Below, piece after piece: positions 9,257 through 16,932 of a stretch of DNA of 64,000 nt. The position numbers were made by a program, and so were the translations under genes. This DNA comes from an uncultured Acidobacteriota bacterium (GTDB taxonomy: Bacteria > Acidobacteriota > UBA6911 > CAINFC01): NCBI GenBank assembly GCA_903847975.1, contig CAINFC010000006.1:124001-188000 (forward strand), in the 5' to 3' direction. A model generated the notes under the pieces. The model searched no databases. It was not told the origin of the DNA and saw only the letters and a program-made list of their open reading frames with translations. Each line of letters opens with the position of its first letter. Position 1 is the first letter of the stretch.

Positions 9257-10339
9257 TCAGGGTTTCGGAGGGACCGGTTCCGCTTCGGAGGAAGGAAGGG
9301 CCTGCAGGCGAACGATCGGTCTGAAATTTTTCTGGTTCAGTGAAAAGGACTGCAGAAAAATCTCGTAGCCCTCCGCCCGGACCCGGATGGTATAAAGACC
9401 CGGAGCGACCGGGGCAGGGAATTGGAAGATTCCGTTTTCATCCGCCCGACTCCAGGTCAGCAGATTCTCCACGGAAGCCTGCGTGCTGCCCGGTTTCAGC
9501 AGGCCTACCAGGGCGCCGGCGACGGAATTGCCGGAGCGGTTCTGTACCAGGCCTCGAATCGTCAGGAGATCGTCAGGAATGGGCTCGGTGGAGAAACGGC
9601 CTTGCCGCCATTGATCCAGCAGCGTGCGAACGCTCTCTACCGGACGGATCAGGGCAACCGTTCCAAAACTGACGGTCTTGTCCGGAAAACCGTCGCCGTC
9701 GGTGTCCACTTCCTGCACATCCGGGCGGACCTTGGTGGGTATTCCCAGGAGCTCACCGCGACGATTGATCGCTGCACCGCCGCTGCTGCCATGGGTGACC
9801 TGGGCATCGATTTTCAGCCAACCCTCCCGCTCTTCTTTTCCGGAAATCTGGCCTTGGGTGACGGTGAGGGTAGCGCCTCCTGCCTTGGGGAAACCCGCGG
9901 CGTAAATCTCGTCCAGGAAGGATAACTTCTCGGAACTCCCCAACGGAATGGCACGAAATGTCAGATTGCGCGGCAAAGGACGTCCATCGGCATCCGCGAT
10001 GATTTTCAGGAGGGCCAGGTCGGAAGCCGCATCGATGGCCACAACTTCCAGCTTGTACAAACGGGAGCGCTCCGGGGGGCGGTAAGGGTTCTGGGGATCG
10101 ATCAGATTAATGTAGATTTCCGGAAAGGTTTTGTCCCGGTCCCGGATCACGTGATAGTTGGTGGCCACGATCCCCTGGGAATCCACAATCACTCCGGAAC
10201 TCTCCAGCTTAAAGGCGACCGCGCCGGTGGAATCCTTTTCCCCGGCCATCATCTGCCCGACTGCAGATAAAGCCTCCTGCCAGGATGCTGCATCCTGCAG
10301 CCAGAAAAATAAGAACAGAAGGAAAAAGCCGGACGGCAT
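9257..10339 (-). CDS. Secreted trypsin-like serine protease with C-terminal carboxypeptidase-regulatory-like domain
   Basis: A 360-residue protein starting at the ATG at 10339, behind AAGGGG; the frame is open further upstream but that part overlaps the preceding gene and is not protein-like. A short signal (residues 1-18) precedes an S1-type fold with a full triad: His63 (A-T-N-Y-H-V-I), Asp107 (A-S-D-L-A-L-L) and Ser186 (T-H-G-S-S-G-G). The DegP/HtrA-like order is clear, but no PDZ follows; residues about 265-350 instead form a carboxypeptidase-regulatory-like Ig domain. A D-T-D-G-D-G-x-x-D segment after the serine could bind calcium. It sits 11 bases downstream of a DUF4384 gene, so the two are probably cotranscribed. 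Substrate unknown. Confidence 0.85.
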   Translation of the reverse strand: MPSGFFLLFLFFWLQDAASWQEALSAVGQMMAGEKDSTGAVAFKLESSGVIVDSQGIVATNYHVIRDRDKTFPEIYINLIDPQNPYRPPERSRLYKLEVVAIDAASDLALLKIIADADGRPLPRNLTFRAIPLGSSEKLSFLDEIYAAGFPKAGGATLTVTQGQISGKEEREGWLKIDAQVTHGSSGGAAINRRGELLGIPTKVRPDVQEVDTDGDGFPDKTVSFGTVALIRPVESVRTLLDQWRQGRFSTEPIPDDLLTIRGLVQNRSGNSVAGALVGLLKPGSTQASVENLLTWSRADENGIFQFPAPVAPGLYTIRVRAEGYEIFLQSFSLNQKNFRPIVRLQALPSSEAEPVPPKP

Positions 10340-10350
10340 GGTTTTTCCCC

Positions 10351-11151
10351 TTACTGATGCCTGAGGCGGATTTCCACGTAAGCGGCGTTGTTTTCTTCGC
10401 TGCTGGTATTGATCACAATCATGGCCTGGGACAGCGGGGCGGCCACCGGACGGCTGGACGGAGCCGGCGTGGAAGGAGGAGTCGCCGGGGATGCATTTTC
10501 CTGAAAGAGAACCAGGTCCCTGGGTTTCACACTCTGATTCAATTCGGAGATAACCGACAGAACCGTTCCGGTCTGGTCCTCCTGCGAGGAGAAAATGGCC
10601 GGCAGGGATTTGAGAGGAGTCTTGCTGACCACTACGATCAGGCGCTCTTCTCCGGGGTTGTTGTCGAAAACCAGCCACTTTCCGGAAGGAAAGGCATAGG
10701 GTACGCCCCTTTTAATCCGGTTTTCCGGAGACACCTTCGGATCCGGAAATAGAATTTTGTCCTTTCCGGTCGACCCTTTTTGCAGCACGTAAAGAAAACC
10801 ATCCACATTGGATTCAAAAAAAAGCCGCAGGCGGTCTCCGCTGTGAAACGTATTCGAGGTTGGAACTTCCTGGACGTCGATGTTGTCGCAGTTCCGGCAG
10901 TTGTCGCATCCGGTCAGATGCCACAAGCGATATTTCAGGCCAACCCGCCTTTCTGCTTTCTTGGCCGGAGGGCCGGGTTTGGACGGCAGAGTGGCTGCCG
11001 GGGCTTCCGGCCTGGGCGGCAGTGTGTCGGTATAGAACATGTTGGCCAGATCACGGGACTGGGATTCCGCTTCCTTTTGCCCTTGAGCAAAAATCAGACC
11101 GCACGATCCGATTCCCAGGAAAAAGAGAAGAAGGGAGTTTCTTGGGCGCAT
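10351..11151 (-). CDS. Secreted DUF4384-type protein (paralogue 3)
   Basis: A 266-residue protein with a signal peptide (residues 1-23) and a DUF4384-type domain: G-L-K-Y-R-L, F-H-S-G-D-R-L-R-L-F-F-E-S-N, G-F-L-Y-V-L, I-L-F-P, and F-D-N-N-P-G-E-E-R-L. It is closely related to the 2086-2907 protein. It differs by a C-D-N-C-R-N-C-D cluster (about residues 79-86) inserted before the core, which could form disulfides or bind metal. It ends in V-E-I-R-L-R-H-Q, matching the terminal strand of the other two. Pairing with the trypsin-like protease 11 bases downstream suggests a joint envelope role; this is inference. Confidence 0.75.
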   Translation of the reverse strand: MRPRNSLLLFFLGIGSCGLIFAQGQKEAESQSRDLANMFYTDTLPPRPEAPAATLPSKPGPPAKKAERRVGLKYRLWHLTGCDNCRNCDNIDVQEVPTSNTFHSGDRLRLFFESNVDGFLYVLQKGSTGKDKILFPDPKVSPENRIKRGVPYAFPSGKWLVFDNNPGEERLIVVVSKTPLKSLPAIFSSQEDQTGTVLSVISELNQSVKPRDLVLFQENASPATPPSTPAPSSRPVAAPLSQAMIVINTSSEENNAAYVEIRLRHQ

Positions 11152-11168
11152 GGGATTATTTTCTCCTG

Positions 11169-11198
11169 TTTACAATGGATTGACTTCTATTTTATACT
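11169..11198 (+). promoter_or_regulatory. Possible promoter of the three-gene cargo operon
   Basis: TTTACA, an 18-base spacer and TATACT, about 109 bases upstream of the ATG at 11307. It lies between divergent genes. The match is good but untested. Confidence 0.45.
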
Positions 11199-11306
11199 AA
11201 GATTGGAGACAACGGAAATGAGGTTCCTGAAATCCGTCACTGTGCTTCGAATTTCCAATTCCCCTTGACGTCGGTCGGCATCATGGCCGACAGGAGAGCG
11301 ATCGTA

Positions 11307-12101
11307 ATGCCCACATGGAAGGATCCCACAGACGTTCGTCAGGTACTGGCGCTGCGAAAAGTCACCAAGGCGATTGCGGAACACTTGCGCCATTTGGTCA
11401 AGGACTATCTTTCGACCCTGGCCCCGCTGCTGCGGCCTCGATCGGTATTCGGGGATTATGTATCCGGGTCCGGTAAGGAGATCATCAAGGGCGCCGAGAA
11501 AGCATTTCGCGACCTGCAGTCCCTGTATGAGGCCACTGCGTCGGCTAAGCCGTTTCAGCTTCCCCGGGAACTCCATTCGCCCTTTGAGGTGCTGAGTTCC
11601 ACTCCGGAAATACACCCGGTCGAATCCCCTTACTCGTTGAAAACGGAACAGGAAGAAAAGCAGATAACCATTTCCTGCCCGCTGAAATGGACGCTCACCT
11701 ACTCCGGATTTTCCCCCGCCCGGCTGAAAGAGCTGCTGACCGATAAGAACCGCAACGCCAGGGAGCTGCAGGAGTTTCTTCTGCATTACCTGGTGCTGCA
11801 TGTGGTTCTCAGCCGGCAGACCGGTGCGGTTCAGGTGCTGCGGGACCTTCATTTTCCCGTGGTCACCGAATATGCTCCCGAACTGGGAAGCCTGCCGCTG
11901 ACCCGAATCACATCCGTGGTTACCACCATTTGCCCTCCGGATGCCCTGATCCTGGAAAGCACCGAGCTTTCGGGCATGAACGTCTTTGAGCAGATCGTCC
12001 AGCTGGAGGACATCTTCCAGATGCCGAATGCTTTTAAAGAGGGGCTGTTGCAGATCGTCCGTGCCCACCATTTTGTTCCGGCTCCGGACCCATCCTCCTA
12101 A
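11307..12101 (+). CDS. Unknown protein, first gene of a T6SS-like cargo operon
   Basis: A 264-residue protein with no signal peptide or membrane segment. The ATG at 11307 is chosen because AGGAGAG lies eight bases upstream; the frame is open to a TTG at 11265. The N-terminal 80 residues are helical and basic, and the C-terminal part has alternating hydrophobics. I do not recognise a family. The stop is 11 bases before the next gene, which encodes a peptidoglycan-binding protein, and a 658-residue unknown follows. With tssK 10 kb away, it may be a chaperone, adaptor or structural partner of a contractile injection system; this rests on context alone. Confidence 0.6.
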   Translation: MPTWKDPTDVRQVLALRKVTKAIAEHLRHLVKDYLSTLAPLLRPRSVFGDYVSGSGKEIIKGAEKAFRDLQSLYEATASAKPFQLPRELHSPFEVLSSTPEIHPVESPYSLKTEQEEKQITISCPLKWTLTYSGFSPARLKELLTDKNRNARELQEFLLHYLVLHVVLSRQTGAVQVLRDLHFPVVTEYAPELGSLPLTRITSVVTTICPPDALILESTELSGMNVFEQIVQLEDIFQMPNAFKEGLLQIVRAHHFVPAPDPSS

Positions 12102-12112
12102 GGAGATTTGAA

Positions 12113-12736
12113 ATGCCCATAATTGTGGCCCAACCCGGTGACAGCATTCCCAGCATTGCAGCCGACAACGGCTTTTTCTGGGAGACCATCTGGAATCAGC
12201 CGGAAAATGCATCGTTGAAATCGCTGCGCAAGTCCCCCAACCAGCTACTTCCGGGAGATGAGGTCTTTGTGCCGGAGCTTCGGGAAAAAACGGAGACCCG
12301 GGGCACAGACGCGCGCCATGCCTTCAAGCGCAAGGGCGTTCCCGCCAAGTTTCGCCTGCAGATCAAACGGCTGGACAAACCCCGGGCCAATCTGGATTAC
12401 GTTCTGGAAATCGACGGCAAGCAGATCAAGGGGAAGACCGACAGCCAGGGCATTCTGGAACAGTTCATCGCTCCGAATGCCCGTGGGGGGAACATCCTTC
12501 TGGATAGCGGAAAAACCGTGATTCCCATTCGCCTGGGACATCTGAACCCCGTCGAGGATCTGTCCGGGATCCAGCAGCGTTTAAACAACCTGGGATTCCA
12601 ATGCGGGCCGGAAGACGGACAGATGTCCGATCAGACGCGATCGGCCCTGCTCCTCTTCCAGAAACGCTACGAACTGGAAGCCACCGGAGAGCCGGATGCC
12701 GCTACCCGGAGCAAGCTGCAGGAACTTCATGCCTAG
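12113..12736 (+). CDS. LysM-like plus peptidoglycan-binding (PG_binding_1) protein
   Basis: A 207-residue protein without a signal peptide, behind AGGAG. Residues 1-60 resemble a LysM-type module (Q-P-G-D-S-I-P-S-I-A, then W-E-T-I-W-N, L-L-P-G-D-E-V-F-V-P). The middle (75-140) is a small beta domain. Residues about 147-206 are a PG_binding_1 domain (I-Q-Q-R-L-N-N-L-G-F, then D-G-Q-M-S-D-Q-T-R-S-A-L-L-L-F-Q). Proteins of this layout without an export signal commonly accompany VgrG and other T6SS spike or cargo genes. It sits 11 bases after the unknown gene and 71 before the large third gene. A cell-wall-targeting or spike-adaptor role is inference. Confidence 0.75.
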   Translation: MPIIVAQPGDSIPSIAADNGFFWETIWNQPENASLKSLRKSPNQLLPGDEVFVPELREKTETRGTDARHAFKRKGVPAKFRLQIKRLDKPRANLDYVLEIDGKQIKGKTDSQGILEQFIAPNARGGNILLDSGKTVIPIRLGHLNPVEDLSGIQQRLNNLGFQCGPEDGQMSDQTRSALLLFQKRYELEATGEPDAATRSKLQELHA

Positions 12737-12807
12737 CCGATCCGGCTGCGGCAGTCGTACCCGCGCGGGTTGTTGTTCTCAATCGTCAAAACGACAGGAG
12801 GCTTTTT

Positions 12808-14784
12808 ATGTTTGATTCGGTAGGCGGGGCACTGGACACAGCCAGCAGCTTGCTGGGAGGGGCTGCCCCGGGCGGACCGACCGCGGATGCCAAACCGGAA
12901 TATGTCCGCGGCCAGGACATTCGTTCCTCCAATTCGGAAACAGGGGGAGCCTATGCGCCGGATGACCTCGGGGGTCATAATTCCGGAGCGACCATCGAAT
13001 TTATTCATTTTGGTTACGTACACCCGGACGATTCCGAGCACTTCGCCCATGAAACTTTGAATGATGCCCAGCCCCAGACGCTTCCGGAGGTTCCCGGCTC
13101 CCGCGCCATCATGTTCCGGGCAGCCCTGGAGAGGGAAACGCTGATCACCGCCGGATTTGTGCACTCGACCCAGGCGGTCCTGGAGGAAAAGGAAAGCAGC
13201 CTGGGCGGCGTCGGGGAAATGATCGGTGCGGTCACCGATCTCCTGGGCGGCGGCGGGGGGGGGGGATCCACGGCTCCCAAGGCGGCTGATTTGAATTCCG
13301 TCAACGACAAACTGGTGGCCGTTGCCGGGACGCTGAATGCGGACGGAATGAACTACAAGCTGGTGCATAAGGCCGGAATGGATCTTCACCAGGCGAGGGC
13401 CAACTATCGCGCTTTCCTGAAAAAGGTGCAGGAACAGCCCCAGGGCGACAGCCAATCGGGTCTGCTTTCCTCGGTCAGCGCTATTGCCGGAGCGGCTTCC
13501 GCGGTCGGCGGAATTTTCGGAACGATTGCCGGCATCGTTACCAAAGCGTTCGATATCTACGTGGCCGTTTATGTGAAAACAGCGGCCGAACTGGAGCAAA
13601 GTATCGATAAAGCCTGTCACGACATTTCCATGCAGTCCATTACCGGAAATGCCAAGATGATCTTTCCGGTCTGGAGTCCGCCGCCGGAGCCACCCCCTTC
13701 GGGTTCTTCTTCCTCGTCGCTTCCGGGATTCCTGGGAGACATCGAAAATCAGGTAAATTCCACGGTGCAGGACATCAAGGATTTCCTGGGAGACACTGCT
13801 CCGGTGGACTGTCCGGGAAGTCCATTCCTGGACCGGGCGTTTACCCTGGCTACCGCCCAGCCGCCGCCAACCGACCAGCCCCCGCCGCCGCCCAGAGAGA
13901 TCGCCACGGTGGTGATCAACGCTTTCAAGGAACAGGTACCGGCGGCCCCCGAATTTATCTTGAATATTGCCGGCGAGATTCAGACCATCAATTGCGACTT
14001 TTTGAAGGCGATCTACCGGAAGCTGATGGAGCGGGATCCGCAGGAGCCGATCACCGAGGAGAGCATTTTCGAAGCGGGGCGCAGGCAGCTGCTGGACCGG
14101 CTGGTCAATCTGCTCCTCGAACAGGTCCAGTTCCTGCAGCAGGCCAAAAACGCCGGAGTCAATCTGCAGGGAATCAACTTCAGCGCCGACACTTTGATGA
14201 AAAAGGGATTAAACGAGCTGAACCAGGAACTGGGTCCCAACCTGGATCCCATCCTGCGCGTAGCCATGAAGTGTCTGCGGGACCGACTGGAGGCGGCCCG
14301 CAGCGTTGCCGTCTCGGAAAAAGCGCATACCATGGAGGTTTACCTGGCGCGGCTCCCCTCCCTTCTCGGAACCATGTTTCGGGATACATTTTTCCCGATA
14401 TGGGATCTGTTTGTGGAAAAAGTATTCGGCTCGATTTCCGGTCCCGTGGGAGGAGCTCTGGCTTCGGCATCCAGTGCCTTCAAGAGCCTCAAAGAGGGAA
14501 TCGACTCGATTCGCGATTATAAGGCCAAGGCGGAAAAAGTCATGGACCGTGCACAGAACGAGGGGCTCAATGTCGGAACCGGAGGAGAAAATATCAGCGG
14601 CTACCAATCGGACTGGGAAAATACCCAGGCCAGCCGCGGAGCCGCCAGTCCCGAGGAAGAAGAGATGCGCAGCGATTTTCCGCTCAAAGGAAGGATCGAA
14701 ACCGCCAAGGGGGAAAAGATCGAGGAGGCGGAGTTCGCGGAAGTGGAGAAAGACCACCAGTGGGATCTGGCCAAACCCGCCTGA
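12808..14784 (+). CDS. Large unknown protein, candidate T6SS/contractile-system cargo
   Basis: A 658-residue protein; the ATG at 12808 follows a perfect AGGAGG seven bases upstream, which overrides the longer open frame beginning at 12601. It has no signal peptide. Near residues 145-155 a run of glycines is encoded by a G11 tract. Residues about 220-255 form an Ala/Gly-rich hydrophobic region (A-I-A-G-A-A-S-A-V-G-G-I-F-G-T-I-A-G-I) that could insert in a membrane. Two Pro-rich segments (about 290-305 and 348-375) separate an N-terminal half from a helical C-terminal half. The tail is rich in Glu and Lys. I recognise no catalytic domain. It is the last gene of a rightward operon. Confidence 0.6.
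   Translation: MFDSVGGALDTASSLLGGAAPGGPTADAKPEYVRGQDIRSSNSETGGAYAPDDLGGHNSGATIEFIHFGYVHPDDSEHFAHETLNDAQPQTLPEVPGSRAIMFRAALERETLITAGFVHSTQAVLEEKESSLGGVGEMIGAVTDLLGGGGGGGSTAPKAADLNSVNDKLVAVAGTLNADGMNYKLVHKAGMDLHQARANYRAFLKKVQEQPQGDSQSGLLSSVSAIAGAASAVGGIFGTIAGIVTKAFDIYVAVYVKTAAELEQSIDKACHDISMQSITGNAKMIFPVWSPPPEPPPSGSSSSSLPGFLGDIENQVNSTVQDIKDFLGDTAPVDCPGSPFLDRAFTLATAQPPPTDQPPPPPREIATVVINAFKEQVPAAPEFILNIAGEIQTINCDFLKAIYRKLMERDPQEPITEESIFEAGRRQLLDRLVNLLLEQVQFLQQAKNAGVNLQGINFSADTLMKKGLNELNQELGPNLDPILRVAMKCLRDRLEAARSVAVSEKAHTMEVYLARLPSLLGTMFRDTFFPIWDLFVEKVFGSISGPVGGALASASSAFKSLKEGIDSIRDYKAKAEKVMDRAQNEGLNVGTGGENISGYQSDWENTQASRGAASPEEEEMRSDFPLKGRIETAKGEKIEEAEFAEVEKDHQWDLAKPA
13255..13265 (+). repeat. 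In-frame G11 homopolymer
   Basis: Eleven consecutive G bases inside the 12808-14784 gene, encoding part of a glycine run. It is long enough to slip during replication, giving frameshifted variants, and is also a typical spot for sequencing error. Confidence 0.85.
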
Positions 14785-14837
14785 CTTCCATGACCGCGTA
14801 TGACGGGTATTGGGGGAAGAGGAACGGTCGGATCAGA

Positions 14838-16919
14838 TCAGGGTCGCCTGGTCTTCAGAAGGGAATCGATGCTGGCCATGTACTTCCTTGCCTTGTCAGC
14901 CTGGGCCAGATCGGAGTTGATTTTCAGCATGGTTTCAAAATGCGACCGCGCCTCGGATAAGGTGTCGGTGCTCTGCGAAATTTCCGCTTTGAGGCACAGA
15001 GCTAGCCCCAGACCATAGTGCGCCTGAGGGTCCTGGTCGTCGAGCGCCAGGGACTTGCGATAATAATCGATCGAGAGGTCCGGCTGCCGCAGCAACCGGT
15101 AGCAGTCACCCAGGCCGAAATAGGCCAGGCTGCGAAGATCCTTCCAGATATCTTCCTGGGCAGCGCGCTTTTTTTTACCCATACCCACCAGGAAGCCGAG
15201 CACGTAATAATTGATTTTCCCCCCCAGCTTGCTCTCGAAATCGCTGAGCTTGAGGTAGCTCAAATATTCCTGCCGCGCCTCCTCCAGGCTGTTGCTCATG
15301 CGCAGGCTTTCCGCCAGCCAGAAGTGGGCTTCGGCATTCCTGGGGGTAAGCTGAATCGCTTTTCGGGCGGCGGCAATCGACTCCGCATAGGAATCTTTCA
15401 TCCGGAAAGCCTGCGCCAGAAGGTATAAGGCGGTCGAATGTTCCGGATTTCTCTGCAGCACGGCATGAAACTGCCGTATGGACTCATCGACACTTCCGGT
15501 ATCCAGCAGCAATCCGCCCAGACCCGCCCGGGCTTCCAGGTAATCGGGATCGATCTCGACCGCTTTCCGGAAAAATAGAACTGCTTTTTCCATCTCGAAA
15601 AGCCCTTGCCAGCTTCGGCCCAGAAACAGGGCCGCCTGGCTGTAGGTCGGGTCCATGGAGAGGGCTTTTTCAAACTGCTCCGCCGCCTTTTTATAATTGG
15701 AAGCGAATCCCTTGTTGTAGTACTCCATTCCCTTTTCGAAGGAATCCACCGCGGCGCGGGGCCGGCGCCGGACAATCAGGATCTTGAAGGAAACTACCGT
15801 CTCCTGGCCCGGATAAACCATCTCTTCACGCGGGCCATCCGGCTCATAGCCCATTTTCACGCCTTTGACGGTATGAATTCCCGGGCGCAGGCCGGGTAAT
15901 TTCAGGGCTTTTCCGCGGTCGACCGTGCCGCGCGACTCCCCGTCGACAAAAACCTCCACACCGTCCAGGTTGGATTCAAAGGCCAGGCTGCCCATGTCCA
16001 GCTTGGCCAGTCCGCTGCCGGAGACCATCCGATTCTTAGGAACAAACGCCAGCTGTAAATCCGGGTCAAAGCTGCCGCGGTCGGAAGTGGGATTCTGGCG
16101 TCCCGAAGTGGCATCGCGGACATTGCGGTGAACATATTCGGCCAGTTCATCGGCGGTAATGCGGGCATCCCGGTTCTCGTCAGCTTCTCCCTTCAGGCCG
16201 TTGATGACGTAGTAGGTGAAGATGCCGTGCCCCCCTCCCCAGTCGGGGCTTTCAAAAGACTGCTCCCTGTCCCGGGAGGCGGTGAGCGAAAAGACCGACC
16301 GGTTCAGGCTCAGCAGGCTGTTGGTGAAAGTCTGGCTGTCTGTTCCCGGCGTAATGGCCCCGCTGTGGCAGGCATCGGTGAGCAGAATTTTATTTTTCGC
16401 CTTGATCTGCGACCCGACTACCGCGCCGAGCCTGTCCATGGAATATCCCGTTCCGGGAATGTTGTTCGGGTCCAGATCATAGGGGGCCAGAAAGGGCCTG
16501 CCCTGGCTGACAAAGCCGTGGCCGGCGAAGTAGATCAGGACCGTGTCCCCCTCGGCAACCGTCGACGGGAGCCATACCTCCAGCTCTTTTCGCAGATTGG
16601 CCAGCGTAGCCTCCGGCCCGATCAGCTTGTGAACATTCTGGGCGCGGAAATTGCCACCCTCTTTGCTGATGAGAACGGAATAAATCTCCTCGGCATCCCG
16701 GTCGGGATAATTGAGCTGCTGGCTCTCGGCCAGATTCCGGTATTTGGAGATGCCGACCACCAGCGCATAATAGCGGGAAAGAGCAGAGGCGTCCGTCTCG
16801 GATGCCAGCCTGCCAGCAGCCGGAGGGGCGTCCTTTTCCAGTCGCAGGTCGCGGGTGTTCTGGGCCGACACCCCCGACAGGAAGACAAGAAATAACGCGA
16901 TATTAAAAAAAATATGCAT
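14838..16919 (-). CDS. Secreted caspase-like (C14) protease with PEGA and TPR domains
   Basis: A 693-residue protein. The ATG at 16919 is chosen because it opens a signal peptide (residues 1-19, ending VSAQ) and has AAGGGTGG upstream. Residues about 48-265 are a caspase-fold domain with the His-Cys dyad: His134 in Y-F-A-G-H-G-F and Cys184 in T-D-A-C-H-S-G. A stretch near 230-245 (D-E-N-R-D-A-R-I-T-A-D-E-L) resembles an EF-hand loop. A PEGA-type Ig domain spans about 300-370, and about six TPR units cover 385-690. The signal puts the protease outside the cytoplasm. It starts 13 bases after the aminoacylase-like gene and is probably cotranscribed with it. Target and activation signal are unknown. 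Confidence 0.85.
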   Translation of the reverse strand: MHIFFNIALFLVFLSGVSAQNTRDLRLEKDAPPAAGRLASETDASALSRYYALVVGISKYRNLAESQQLNYPDRDAEEIYSVLISKEGGNFRAQNVHKLIGPEATLANLRKELEVWLPSTVAEGDTVLIYFAGHGFVSQGRPFLAPYDLDPNNIPGTGYSMDRLGAVVGSQIKAKNKILLTDACHSGAITPGTDSQTFTNSLLSLNRSVFSLTASRDREQSFESPDWGGGHGIFTYYVINGLKGEADENRDARITADELAEYVHRNVRDATSGRQNPTSDRGSFDPDLQLAFVPKNRMVSGSGLAKLDMGSLAFESNLDGVEVFVDGESRGTVDRGKALKLPGLRPGIHTVKGVKMGYEPDGPREEMVYPGQETVVSFKILIVRRRPRAAVDSFEKGMEYYNKGFASNYKKAAEQFEKALSMDPTYSQAALFLGRSWQGLFEMEKAVLFFRKAVEIDPDYLEARAGLGGLLLDTGSVDESIRQFHAVLQRNPEHSTALYLLAQAFRMKDSYAESIAAARKAIQLTPRNAEAHFWLAESLRMSNSLEEARQEYLSYLKLSDFESKLGGKINYYVLGFLVGMGKKKRAAQEDIWKDLRSLAYFGLGDCYRLLRQPDLSIDYYRKSLALDDQDPQAHYGLGLALCLKAEISQSTDTLSEARSHFETMLKINSDLAQADKARKYMASIDSLLKTRRP

Positions 16920-16932
16920 GGTTCCACCCTTA

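Noticed and set aside
12601-12807. Upstream extension of the 658-residue protein
   Set aside because: It overlaps the end of the peptidoglycan-binding gene and has no protein-like features; a perfect AGGAGG precedes the ATG at 12808.
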